Assembly: GCA_022827095.1 (NCBI GenBank)
Contig: JAJDTP010000010.1
Coordinates: 26,320 to 90,319 of the forward strand
From: Dehalococcoidia bacterium
GTDB lineage: Bacteria > Chloroflexota > Dehalococcoidia > Lucifugimonadales > UBA3495
DNA length: 64,000 bases
Reading direction: 5' to 3'
Shown here one piece after another: positions 27,031-35,384 of this stretch (its first letter is position 1; every line of letters starts with the position of its first letter). The position numbers and the translations under genes were made by a program. Under the pieces are notes generated by a model. That model was not told the DNA's origin. It made no database searches and worked only from the letters and a program-made list of their open reading frames with translations.

Positions 27031-27882
27031 TTAGAACCCCACCATCCACCCGGCGAAGCGCTCCAGCAGCCCTTCCTCGCCAATGGCGACCAGGCTGTTG
27101 GCCGCCGTATCCACGTCGATTCGCCCGTAGGCCAGCAGCAGGTACGTATTGGCATTGCAGGCCACTACCATGTCGATATCGCCCGGGCTGGGGTGTAGGC
27201 CGTACCCTATATCCACGCTATCAGGTTCCACCACCACGTCGATGGCCTCGGAATCGGACAGCGCGAAGTGGTACCGGATTTCCTGCGACGGTGGGTCGTC
27301 GCCCGGGTTGTAGGCCGAACGGAGCCAGCGCTCGGACATCCCCAGCAGCACCGGAATCGCGTCCGGGTGCAGGGCGGCCTGCGGGTCGAACGCGCTGCGG
27401 ATGTCCCAGTCGTGCACGGCCAGTTCCTGAATGCGCTGGCTGACGTATTCGCGGGCCGTCATGGTGCCCCGGCGGGGGTGCCAGCAATCGCAATGCCAAT
27501 CGTCTCCGGAGAAACCGTCCAGCAACAGATGCAGGGCGCGGTAGTTGCGCTCAAAGGTGGGCACCAGTTCGTCGCCCAGCGAAATGGAGTAGGCGATGTC
27601 GGCGTCCGCGTTTGCGGCCGACATCGCCATATTGTCCACGGGTGCGCTGAAGCCGGGGGGCGGCGCGGAATCACCCTGGCGACCGCGGGTCATGCTGGCT
27701 ATTTGACGTTCGGCGCGATTGGTCAGATGGCCGGCCACGTCGCGCACGGTCCAGGCATCGCACGCCGAGTGGCGGCGCAGGTCATTCGGTGACAGGCCGC
27801 TCAGGAATTCGTTCAGTCTTCGGGCCAGCGTCCCAATTACCGCTACTTCCTGTTGGATTTCTGCTTCGTCATAGGAAGTCAT
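27031..27882 (-). CDS. DinB/maleylpyruvate isomerase-like protein (copy 1)
   Basis: 283 residues. The N-terminal four-helix part (about 1-190) resembles the mycothiol-dependent maleylpyruvate isomerase/DinB superfamily: CDAWTVRDVAGHLTNRAERQ with its metal-ligand-type His, then LGDELVPTFERN and a later QRIQELAVHDWDIRSAF. The C-terminal part resembles the SCP2-like/MDMPI C-terminal domain, ending CNANTYLLLAYGRIDVDTA. ATG 27882 is preferred to TTG 27900. A tandem paralogue lies 52 bases upstream on the same strand. Actual reaction unknown; true mycothiol dependence would be unexpected outside Actinobacteria. Confidence 0.8.
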   Translation of the reverse strand: MTSYDEAEIQQEVAVIGTLARRLNEFLSGLSPNDLRRHSACDAWTVRDVAGHLTNRAERQIASMTRGRQGDSAPPPGFSAPVDNMAMSAANADADIAYSISLGDELVPTFERNYRALHLLLDGFSGDDWHCDCWHPRRGTMTAREYVSQRIQELAVHDWDIRSAFDPQAALHPDAIPVLLGMSERWLRSAYNPGDDPPSQEIRYHFALSDSEAIDVVVEPDSVDIGYGLHPSPGDIDMVVACNANTYLLLAYGRIDVDTAANSLVAIGEEGLLERFAGWMVGF

Positions 27883-27934
27883 CGTATCCCGCACCTGCAA
27901 ATATCCTATCGGATTGGTTCAATGGATGATGTAT

Positions 27935-28795
27935 CTACAACCCGCCGAACCAACGGCCGAGGTTTCTCAACGATACGTGGGCGATGGTATCGGCGGTTTG
28001 GGAGACCCGAACCCGGCCGGCGCGTTTGGCGGTGTTCCAGTCCACCCGGTTGTAAAGACAAAGCAGGTAGGTGTTGGCGTCGGAGCGAATGGTCAGCTCG
28101 GGTTGGTTTTCGGGCGAGCATGCGGACACAGTGTAGCCGTCTCCGGTGACAACCACGTCGTGCTCCAGCGTCGCGCCCTCGGCTCCGCCGCCGATCTCGA
28201 AGCGATACACGGCTGGCGTCGTCAACGGCGCGGTGGGCCGGAAGCACAACTGGTACCACATTTCCGATGCTGGCAGCAGCGCGACGATCCCGTCGGCGTC
28301 CAAGTCGCCCTGTCCCGTATCGCCGGCGCGCATATCCCAGTCGTGGATCACCAGTTCCTGGATCCGGAGGTCGACGTAACTCTCGGCGGACATGGTGCCG
28401 CGCCGGCGGTGCCAGCAGCCGATGGACCAATCGGTCCAATCCTGCAGCATTACGTCGAGATCTTCGTAGTTCTGACGGAAAACGTCGAGCAGGTCGTCGC
28501 CCCAATCATGCCGGATCTGCACGTTGCTGGTGGCGTTGGCCGCCTGCACTTGGTCCGGCGTTGCCAGGAGGGTCTCCCCTTCCGGTGGCCCGCCCTCGCC
28601 GGCCAGACCCCGGCGCATGGCCTCCTGCTGGCGGACGGCGCCGCCGGCCAGATGGGCCGCCACGGTTCCCACGTCCCACTCCGAGCAAGCGGACTGGGCG
28701 TTCAGGTCTTCGGCGGAACTGGATGAAAGGCGGCCGTGGATGTCTCCGGCCAGCCGTTTGATCAGGGCAATTTTGGTAGCTACATCCATGGGCAT
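27935..28795 (-). CDS. DinB/maleylpyruvate isomerase-like protein (copy 2)
   Basis: 286 residues, same architecture as the neighbour: CSEWDVGTVAAHLAGGAVRQQ in the N-terminal helical domain, WGDDLLDVFRQNYEDLDVML, RRRGTMSAESYVDLRIQELVIHDWDMRAG, and a C-terminal domain ending SDANTYLLCLYNRVDWNTA. The His of AAHL and the HDWD pair are shared by both copies. Start ATG 28795 has GAGG 9 bases upstream; a second ATG at 28789 is possible. The longer frame to 28972 is low-quality sequence. The pair looks like a tandem duplication. Confidence 0.8.
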   Translation of the reverse strand: MPMDVATKIALIKRLAGDIHGRLSSSSAEDLNAQSACSEWDVGTVAAHLAGGAVRQQEAMRRGLAGEGGPPEGETLLATPDQVQAANATSNVQIRHDWGDDLLDVFRQNYEDLDVMLQDWTDWSIGCWHRRRGTMSAESYVDLRIQELVIHDWDMRAGDTGQGDLDADGIVALLPASEMWYQLCFRPTAPLTTPAVYRFEIGGGAEGATLEHDVVVTGDGYTVSACSPENQPELTIRSDANTYLLCLYNRVDWNTAKRAGRVRVSQTADTIAHVSLRNLGRWFGGL

Positions 28796-29152
28796 AGCGC
28801 TTCGCCTCCACGCGTTTGATTGGTCGGTTTGTGGACGCGGCAAGTGTATCACGGTGGAGCGGTGGCAAGGATTCCGGTGATGGGCGAGACACTCGTGCGC
28901 CTGAATGCAGGCACCTCCAGCGGAGCCGGCGTTCGGGCTATTGGCGGGCCTGTTACGGCGCCAGGCAGGCAAGGTATCCGAGCGGTGGAGTGAGGCCGGG
29001 GAACCTCTACGGATGTTCCCGCTACGAGTGCAATACGAATGCGCCCGCCGGTTTGCTCACCGTTGCCGAGTCACATGGCGACAGTATGCACTCCAAAGGT
29101 ACCCACTCGGCATGGAACCCGTCCCACGCGGCGCGGCAAAACTGCCAGCGGG
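28796..29152. other. Intergenic region with no recognised feature
   Basis: About 355 bases between two minus-strand genes. A 95-residue plus-strand frame (28905-29192) runs into the Uma2 gene on the other strand and has no family features. No repeat, terminator or strong promoter was seen. Confidence 0.5.
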
Positions 29153-29926
29153 TTATGCTTGCGGTGGGTTTTGCAGCATCTGCTCCAGCTGACTGATGCG
29201 GGCTTCGGCGGCCAGGCGGGCGGCTCTTTCTTCGTCCCGCTGGGCTTCGGCGGCTCGCAGGGCAATTCTCGCAGCGTCCCGGTCCTCCTCCAACTCTGAT
29301 GGGTCCTGGAGGAACGACCGCGTTCTCCAGTCGTAAAACCGCAGCCGGCTCCGGTCCCAGCACAGGTACAGTTCCAGTACCGCGCTGTAACCCCGAATCA
29401 CCCCTGCGGCGTCCGGCGTTACTTCAATCCTTTGGTACACACCGTTGACCAACCGATCACCGGCCAAAGGCGCGTCGTGGAACCGGACTCCGGTGTAATC
29501 GAACCGCCAATATTCAGGTATGCCGAGCCGGGCGTAGTCGTCGCGCTTGGTGGTGTAATCGCGACGGCCGGTGTGTTCCGAGGCCACCTCCAGCACGAAA
29601 TCCGGCGGCTTGCCCACCCGGTCGATTTCATAGCCGTTGTTGTTGGTGAGGGCGGCGCGGTCAACGCCGAAAGCAATCGTCATATCAGGATATGGCGCGT
29701 GGGGCAGTTGGCTTCGCGTAGCGCAGACGTAGCCGTTGCCGCTGACCAGCACGGTGGAGTCATCGCGTAGCGCGTCAAAGAAACGAGCTACGGTGTTCAT
29801 CACGGCGCGCAGCTCGAAGTTTTCGGTTTGGCGCATGTCGTTTTCGCGAGGCGGGTCCGGCAAAGGCGGCAGCCGGGCGTCCTCAGATCCGCCCGGCTGG
29901 ATTTTGGCTTTGCTTGGAGTAGTCAT
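29153..29926 (-). CDS. Uma2 family protein with C-terminal coiled coil
   Basis: 257-residue Uma2 protein of the same long type as 19800-20588: PYPDMTIAFGVD, FVLEVASEHTGRRD, KRDDYARLGIPEYWRFDYTG, FHDAPLAGDRLVNGVY, YSAVLELYLCWDRSRLRFYDWRTRSFLQDP. The last 45 residues form an Ala/Arg/Glu-rich coiled coil. Start ATG 29926 rather than the 13-residue longer frame. Nuclease-like fold, role unknown. Located just downstream of an Asp-box propeller gene on the same strand. Confidence 0.85.
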   Translation of the reverse strand: MTTPSKAKIQPGGSEDARLPPLPDPPRENDMRQTENFELRAVMNTVARFFDALRDDSTVLVSGNGYVCATRSQLPHAPYPDMTIAFGVDRAALTNNNGYEIDRVGKPPDFVLEVASEHTGRRDYTTKRDDYARLGIPEYWRFDYTGVRFHDAPLAGDRLVNGVYQRIEVTPDAAGVIRGYSAVLELYLCWDRSRLRFYDWRTRSFLQDPSELEEDRDAARIALRAAEAQRDEERAARLAAEARISQLEQMLQNPPQA

Positions 29927-29974
29927 GAGCCGTTGTTCCTGAACAGAGAAACGCGGCACGGACAATCGTCGCGT

Positions 29975-30964
29975 TCAGTTGGGGAACCACATCACCGAGG
30001 ATATCTCGCTGAATTCCCGGTTGAACTTGCTCCACGACGCGCCGGCGTCGGCGGACTGGTACAGGTAGCCGTACCGGCTGCCGGCCAGCAGGAAGTCGGG
30101 GTTCTGCGGCTGGGAGTTCACCACCCACATCGCCGTGTTGGGCTCAACGGGCAGGGACAGGCTATTCCAGGTTGCTCCCGCGTCGGTGGAGCGCATGACC
30201 ACTCCGGTGGACCCAGGGGTGGTATCGCCAAAGGTGGTGAAGATGGTCTGGGGGTCGTCGGCCTTTACCTTGATGCCCCGGGGGTATCCCAGGGGGAAGT
30301 TCTGCCGCACGTCCAGGTTCCGCCACGAGCCACCGTCATCGTCGCTCAGGAACACGTCGTCATTCACCATCACCACCACCCGGTGGGGCGGGCCGGCCGT
30401 TACGGTGACGTTATGGATGTCCATGTTGGGAATTTCCTGGTGCGGCACCGTCTCCCAGGTGTCGCCGCCGTCGGAGCTGTGGCGCAGGCCATCCACCTCG
30501 ATGCCCACCCAGATGCTGTTGCCGTTGGTGGGGTCGATGGCGATTCCGGTAACCCGCGGCACGCCCACCGCCGGGCACTCCGCGGCCACTTCGCAGGGCC
30601 GGTGTTCCCAGGAGGCTCCGCCATCCCTGGTGCGATAGATCTGGCACGGGTTGGGTGTGCCGGTGCCGGCGAAGCCCACCTGCGGGTTGGAGGGATCGAA
30701 GGCGATGGCCCAGACGGCGACGCCGTCCATGGGTGTGCTGACCGCGTGCCAGGTATCGCCGTTGTCGTCGCTGCGGATGATGCCCTTGTCACACCCGGCC
30801 AGCACGCTGCTTTCGGTGCCGGGGATCGGCGTCAGGCAGCGCACCACGGCGTCCGAGTGAATGCCCTGCGTGATGCCCACGCGCCGCCAGGACTCGCCGC
30901 TGTCGACGCTCCGCATGACGCCCTGCCCGGCGGTTCCTACCAAAATAGTGATTCCGTCTGCCAT
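29975..30964 (-). CDS. Seven-bladed Asp-box (BNR) beta-propeller protein
   Basis: 329 residues without a signal peptide. Seven Asp-box motifs are readable in order: SVDSGESW, SDDNGDTW, TRDGGASW, SSDGGDTW, SDDDGGSW, STDAGATW and SADAGASW, matching a seven-bladed sialidase/YCF48-type propeller. Catalytic sialidase residues are not evident, so an enzymatic role is not supported. The ATG at 30964 has AAGGAGG 8 bases upstream; the longer frame to 31144 overlaps the kinase gene. Function unknown. Confidence 0.85.
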   Translation of the reverse strand: MADGITILVGTAGQGVMRSVDSGESWRRVGITQGIHSDAVVRCLTPIPGTESSVLAGCDKGIIRSDDNGDTWHAVSTPMDGVAVWAIAFDPSNPQVGFAGTGTPNPCQIYRTRDGGASWEHRPCEVAAECPAVGVPRVTGIAIDPTNGNSIWVGIEVDGLRHSSDGGDTWETVPHQEIPNMDIHNVTVTAGPPHRVVVMVNDDVFLSDDDGGSWRNLDVRQNFPLGYPRGIKVKADDPQTIFTTFGDTTPGSTGVVMRSTDAGATWNSLSLPVEPNTAMWVVNSQPQNPDFLLAGSRYGYLYQSADAGASWSKFNREFSEISSVMWFPN

Positions 30965-31032
30965 GGTGATGCCTCCTTCAGGATAGCGTCCGGTCATTTG
31001 GGCAACATGATACCGTTGGTGACAAACTCTTG

Positions 31033-31611
31033 CTATGCCGAACGGCCAGTATCCTCGCACAGTTCCCGGCAGATGGCCGCCACGTCCGCATCCACCGCCT
31101 CCGGATTGTCGAACCGCCGATGCGGTTCCAAGATTGGCTGCCACCCCGGCCGCATCCAGTCATACACGTCGAGCCAGGTTTTGACGCCGTCGACCGGGTC
31201 GGGTGCAGGCCGACGATTGCGCAAGCGCGCAAAGATCACATCTTCGGGCGGGTCGAGATGAACCCTGACGGGAGTCAACCCGCGATCCGAAGCAATTTTT
31301 TCGAGGGGACTACGGATCCATTCCCGGAGGGCGCTTGAATCGAAGACGACCACCTGCCCCTGGTCCAGCAATTCCTCAGCGCGTCGGTCGAGCGCATCAA
31401 AGACGCGTTTGTTTTCTGGCCCGTCGTATCTCGGAATGCCGTGGACGATGGCACGTCGGTGTCGGTCGATGTTCAAGATCACCGCGCGGCACCGCTCCGC
31501 CACCAGTTCGCCGAAGTAGGATTTTCCGCTGCCGGGCAACCCGTAGAGAATCAACAGTCCCGGAGAGCCTGGCTCGCGGGCGGACTGAGACAGGGACCGG
31601 ACAATCTCCAT
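31033..31611 (-). CDS. P-loop kinase, zeta toxin/AAA_33-like
   Basis: 192 residues with a Walker A loop GLPGSGKS (24-31), an NIDRHRRAIVHG region, VVFDSSALREWIR and an Arg-rich lid near LRNRRPAPDP. It fits small-molecule or nucleotide kinases of the AAA_33/zeta type. No partner epsilon-type antitoxin is adjacent, so a toxin role is not supported. The ATG at 31611 is used; a GTG at 31653 just after the upstream MFS stop is an alternative. Adjacent to the MFS gene on the same strand. Confidence 0.78.
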   Translation of the reverse strand: MEIVRSLSQSAREPGSPGLLILYGLPGSGKSYFGELVAERCRAVILNIDRHRRAIVHGIPRYDGPENKRVFDALDRRAEELLDQGQVVVFDSSALREWIRSPLEKIASDRGLTPVRVHLDPPEDVIFARLRNRRPAPDPVDGVKTWLDVYDWMRPGWQPILEPHRRFDNPEAVDADVAAICRELCEDTGRSA

Positions 31612-31660
31612 GTCCCTGTCTATCGTGTCTCGTGTCCCGTCCTTTTGGAGCACGGGTAGG

Positions 31661-33193
31661 TCAGTCGCCGTTGCCGGAAGTGGCTGGCGCCGGGGATGTT
31701 CCCGCCGGGGCGGGCGCCGCCGGTTCCGCCGGAGTGGCGCCGGTGCGGAACTCGGGCGGGAGTTCGTCCTCCCAATCCGGCACCTGATGATGGTGGGTGT
31801 CCGGCAGGAACAGGATGGCGATGACGCCGCCCAGGCTCATGATGAACGATAGCAGGATCGTCCAGCAGTACGGGTTGTCCAAAATCGTCGGGAACCCGAG
31901 CTCGCGCACGCCGATGAGCAGCAGGCTGCCCAGGCCGGCGCCAGATGCCATGCCGGCGCCGGCGCCCATCATCTGGAACCCGTAGGCGCTGCCGATGGGC
32001 GCGTTGCCGTAGTACTGGCGGTTGATGATGGGGAACGCCGACATCTCGCCACCGAACCCGATACCGAAGAGGACGGCGAACAGGTAGAACATCCAGGCGT
32101 CGTTGGCGAACAGCAGGATGAGCACCGGCAGGACCTGCAACGCAAAGCACACGGCCATCACCCACTTGCTGCCCAGCAGATCGGCGGCGACCGGAACCCC
32201 GAAACGGGTCACCGTGCTCACCAGGCTCATGGTGGCGGCCGCGCCGGCTCCGATAGCCGTTGCCCCGAGGAGCGCCGGGTCCTGGATCCCCTGATAGCCA
32301 CCGGCAGGGCGCAGGGCTTCCACTACCATGATGGGCAGGAAGACGATGACAATGCTGTGGCCGGCGCACCCCCAATAGTGGATGCCGACCAGGTTCCAGA
32401 AAGCGGGCGTCTTGCGCACCTGCTGGAGGAACACCCGCGCGCGCTCCTTGGCCCCGGCTCCGGTGGTCGGAGCACGCCGGGGAGCTTCGGATGCATCGGC
32501 GCCCAGCTGGCGCACCCCCGCATCTTCAGGGGAGTTGTAGAAAACACGGGTCAGGAGCAGGAGGATTATTCCGCCCAGGATCCCGGGGATCCAGAAAGCC
32601 ATCCTCACGCCGATGGTGTCGGGCTCCAGCCACGGGAACAGGCCCGTCCAATGCTGCCCGGGACCCACGGAGAAGAAGACCACCAGTCCCAGCATGATGG
32701 GCGGCGCAATCACCGGGCCGAACCCCTGTGACGACTGCAGAATGCCCATGCCCAGGCCGAGATGCCGGCGGAACCAGGACGTGACCGATACCGTCAGCGG
32801 GACCTGGAAGATGCCCATGGATGCGCTCAGCATCACACCGAAGAACAGGTAGAGCTGCCAGATCTCCGTCATGAAGCCGGTGAGAATCATCCCGGCGATG
32901 TACAGAGAGGCTCCCAAAGTCATGGTGAACCGTGCGCCGTAGCGATCGCCCAGCCAACCTGAAGGTGGACCAAAAACGCCGGACACCACCCACTGCAACG
33001 AGAATGCCAGCAGGATGACGCCCTCGCTCCAGCCGAACACCTCGGAAATGATGGGAACAATCGCAGGGAACGACATCCGGAACGACGATGACACCAGCCG
33101 CATCATCGCGGTGATGGCGACTATCGCCCAAGCGTAGTGGACGCGATAGCCGATCAGCGTAAACTGATCGGGGCGGAGGTTAACTACGGCCAT
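31661..33193 (-). CDS. Major facilitator superfamily transporter
   Basis: 510-residue twelve-helix transporter. It has the motif-A type loop GWLGDRYGARF after helix 2 and a second-half pseudo-repeat, with a Pro/Ala-rich cytoplasmic tail of about 45 residues. Overall it resembles the oxalate/formate antiporter and monocarboxylate group, so an organic-anion substrate is plausible but unproved. ATG preceded by GGGAGAGG. The P-loop kinase gene follows at close distance. Confidence 0.9.
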   Translation of the reverse strand: MAVVNLRPDQFTLIGYRVHYAWAIVAITAMMRLVSSSFRMSFPAIVPIISEVFGWSEGVILLAFSLQWVVSGVFGPPSGWLGDRYGARFTMTLGASLYIAGMILTGFMTEIWQLYLFFGVMLSASMGIFQVPLTVSVTSWFRRHLGLGMGILQSSQGFGPVIAPPIMLGLVVFFSVGPGQHWTGLFPWLEPDTIGVRMAFWIPGILGGIILLLLTRVFYNSPEDAGVRQLGADASEAPRRAPTTGAGAKERARVFLQQVRKTPAFWNLVGIHYWGCAGHSIVIVFLPIMVVEALRPAGGYQGIQDPALLGATAIGAGAAATMSLVSTVTRFGVPVAADLLGSKWVMAVCFALQVLPVLILLFANDAWMFYLFAVLFGIGFGGEMSAFPIINRQYYGNAPIGSAYGFQMMGAGAGMASGAGLGSLLLIGVRELGFPTILDNPYCWTILLSFIMSLGGVIAILFLPDTHHHQVPDWEDELPPEFRTGATPAEPAAPAPAGTSPAPATSGNGD

Positions 33194-33321
33194 AATCCTC
33201 TCCCTTAAGGGAGGCAGTATGCTCTTGCGTCCGATACTGTGTCAAGGAAATTATTCGCGAGAGGACCGACCATGCCGTCCAGCAAAATGCACGCGGTCAG
33301 GATGGTGTTCACATGCGAGCG

Positions 33322-34107
33322 TTAACGGGGTCGCGCCGGCGCGGAACCCAGGTGGCTGCCGGCGTCGACCAGGATGGTCTCCCCGGTCACGTGCTCCGCG
33401 CCTTCGATGAGCCAGACCACCGGCTCCGACACGGTTTCGGGAGTGCCGGCCGAACCCAGCGGGGCGGACGCGGCGTATCGGTCGATGAAGCCCTGATAGT
33501 TCTCCTCACCCAATCCCTCACGCCACCAGCGCGTCTGCATCACGCCCGGACATACCGCGTTGACCCGGATTTCCGGCGCCAGGGCCCTGGCCAGTGAGTA
33601 GGTCATCACGTTCAGCGCCGCCTTGGACGCCGCGTAGGCGATGGAACTGCCGGAGCCGCTGAAGCCCGATCCCGACGACACGTTAACGATGGCTCCTATG
33701 CCCTGCTCCTGCATGGCCGGCGTAACGGCGCGCACCATCTGGAACGCGCCGACCACGTTCACCGAGAGGACCCGCTGGAAGTCCTCCGATGACAAACCTT
33801 CCAGGTCGTAATGGGGAACGATCACCGATGTGGCGGCGTTGTTCACCAACCCGTCGATCCGCCCCCATTTTTCCAACGCCGTCGCCGCCATGCGCCGGCA
33901 GTCCTCGTCCACGGACACGTCGGCCTGGCACAGGATGGCCTCACCACCCACGCTGCGGCAGGATTCCGCGGTAGCCTGCGCCTCGGCCTCGCTTTTGGTG
34001 TAGTTGATGACCAGCCGGCCGCCCTTGGCTGCCAGGCGCTGGGCGACCGCAGCCCCAAGGCCGGTGGCCGATCCCGTCACGATGAATACGCCGTCCTTGA
34101 TTTCCAT
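33322..34107 (-). CDS. Short-chain dehydrogenase/reductase
   Basis: 261-residue classical SDR: cofactor loop TGSATGLG (11-18), NNAA in the NNAG position, catalytic Ser in NVSSGSGF and YAASK with Tyr and Lys, then PGVMQT. The C-terminus ITILVDAG-like TGETILVDAGSH is usual. ATG 34107 directly precedes the first strand; the 33-residue longer frame crosses the divergent promoter. Divergent from the SDR gene at 34232. Substrate unknown. Confidence 0.92.
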   Translation of the reverse strand: MEIKDGVFIVTGSATGLGAAVAQRLAAKGGRLVINYTKSEAEAQATAESCRSVGGEAILCQADVSVDEDCRRMAATALEKWGRIDGLVNNAATSVIVPHYDLEGLSSEDFQRVLSVNVVGAFQMVRAVTPAMQEQGIGAIVNVSSGSGFSGSGSSIAYAASKAALNVMTYSLARALAPEIRVNAVCPGVMQTRWWREGLGEENYQGFIDRYAASAPLGSAGTPETVSEPVVWLIEGAEHVTGETILVDAGSHLGSAPARPR

Positions 34108-34171
34108 CTGGCTCGCTCCAATATCATGCCGTTGCAGAGTGCGCCGATTATAGCGAACGGGGATGCTCAAC

Positions 34172-34199
34172 TTGACCCGCCCAATGGGGCGGCTACAAT
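34172..34199 (+). promoter_or_regulatory. Sigma-70-type promoter with palindromic spacer
   Basis: TTGACC (34172-34177), 16-base spacer, TACAAT (34194-34199), upstream of the SDR gene at 34232. The spacer region contains the inverted repeat CCGCCCAATGGGGCGG, a possible operator for a regulator of the divergent SDR pair. Confidence 0.75.
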
Positions 34200-34231
34200 C
34201 GTTCAATCATCAAGTAGCAGGAGGCGGAACC

Positions 34232-34984
34232 ATGCGGCTGGAAAACAAGGTTGCCATCATCAGCGGCGGAGCCAGGGGGATGGGCGCCCAGGAGGCCCGG
34301 CTGTTCGCATCTGAGGGCGCGAGGGTGGTCATCGGCGACATCCTGGACGACGCCGGTCGGCAGACCGAGGCCGAGATCAACGAGACGGGCGCCGAATGCC
34401 TCTTCGTTCACCTTGACGTGACCAGCGAGGAGGACTGGCGCAATGCGGTGGCGGCCGCAGTGTCCCGCTTTGGCAAGGTGGATATCCTGGTCAACAACGC
34501 CGGCATCTCCACCCGGGGCGGCATCGAGGACATGACCGCCGAGCAGTGGGAGCGCACCATGGACATCAACGTGAAGGGCGTGTTCCTGGGCACCCGCGAG
34601 GTCATACCGGCCATGAGGGATGCCGGTGGCGGCTCCATCATCAACATCTCGTCCGGCGCCGGCATCGCTCCCGCTCCCGGGACCTCAGGGGCCTATGCGG
34701 CCAGCAAGGGAGCCGTGCGCTTGTTCACCAAGTCCACCGCCATTCAGTACGCTGGCGAGGGCATCCGGTGCAACTCTGTGCATCCCGGCCCGATCCAGAC
34801 GCCCATGCTGGGCGACACTCCGGAGGACGAGGAGCGCATCGCCGCTCAGGTGGGCCGGGTGCCGCTGGGGCGGGTGGGCCAGCCGATTGAGATCGCCTAT
34901 GGTGTGCTGTATCTCGCCAGCGACGAGTCGTCATTCGTAACCGGCTCCGAGGTGGTGATCGACGGTGGGCGGACGGCTCAGTAA
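34232..34984 (+). CDS. Short-chain dehydrogenase/reductase
   Basis: 250-residue classical SDR: SGGARGMG cofactor loop (11-18), NNAG, Ser in NISSGAG, YAASK, and HPGPIQTPM. The C-terminus GSEVVIDGGRTAQ is typical of glucose-1-dehydrogenase-like/FabG-like members. AGGAGG lies 7 bases before the ATG at 34232; the 23-residue longer frame includes the promoter and is rejected. Asp after the second strand (VIGDILDD) suggests NAD(H) rather than NADP(H). Substrate unknown. Confidence 0.93.
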   Translation: MRLENKVAIISGGARGMGAQEARLFASEGARVVIGDILDDAGRQTEAEINETGAECLFVHLDVTSEEDWRNAVAAAVSRFGKVDILVNNAGISTRGGIEDMTAEQWERTMDINVKGVFLGTREVIPAMRDAGGGSIINISSGAGIAPAPGTSGAYAASKGAVRLFTKSTAIQYAGEGIRCNSVHPGPIQTPMLGDTPEDEERIAAQVGRVPLGRVGQPIEIAYGVLYLASDESSFVTGSEVVIDGGRTAQ

Positions 34985-34992
34985 TCGTAACC

Positions 34993-35308
34993 GTTCAGAG
35001 TTGCGGGAAAGTGTCATTGCGAGCGCAGCGCGGCAATCTCGTTGGCATAGGGAAGTCCTTTGGGGCAGGTGTTGCTGCTACGGCGCCGAGATTGCCACGG
35101 CGCAAATGCCTCGCAATGACATAGGACTTGCGCAGTTGAGAGCCTTTACACTCGTCATTCCCGGGAAAGCGAGAATCCAGTGGCCGAAATCGTTAACAGT
35201 GTTCCAGTTTCGTTCACCATAAAGTCAATGGATTCCTGCTTCCGCAGGAATGACGGGTTTGTAATTTCAAGTGCGTAAGTCCTATGACAACGTTGCTGAA
35301 GTCTGAAC
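34993..35308 (+). mobile_element. 147-bp MITE-like element, copy 2 (interrupted)
   Basis: Left terminus GTTCAGAGTTG at 34993; core arms at 35013-35040 and 35089-35120. The right end resumes after the inserted element and finishes GTCTGAAC at 35308. Removing 35121-35285 and one 3-bp duplication leaves 148 bp, matching the 147-bp copies at 24658 and 41589. It starts 8 bases after the SDR stop codon. Confidence 0.8.
35121..35285. mobile_element. 165-bp MITE-like element inserted in copy 2
   Basis: Termini ATAGGACTTGCGCAGTTGA and, read inward from the right, ATAGGACTTACGCACTTGA: inverted repeats with two mismatches. GAC is present on both sides (35118-35120 and 35286-35288), a 3-bp target duplication. 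Inside is a second palindrome starting CGTCATTCC (35153) and ending GGAATGACG (35255). No coding capacity. Confidence 0.8.
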
Positions 35309-35384
35309 CGATACCAGTAATCGACCCGCCGCATGTGGTTGTGGAGTGGATGCCTGACTACGTCGATCAAAGGAGAGTAGCCGT

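Larger units (their letters stand above)
34985..35384. other. Intergenic region filled by nested miniature elements
   Basis: 400 bases between an SDR and an MFS gene. Almost the whole of 34993-35308 is a 147-bp element split by a 165-bp element. No gene is supportable; the minus-strand frame reported across 35282-35971 is a shadow of the MFS gene. Confidence 0.8.

Noticed and set aside
31033..31611. Zeta-type toxin of a toxin-antitoxin system
   Set aside because: It has a Walker A kinase core but no adjacent small antitoxin gene, and it sits beside an MFS transporter; plain P-loop kinase is the safer call.
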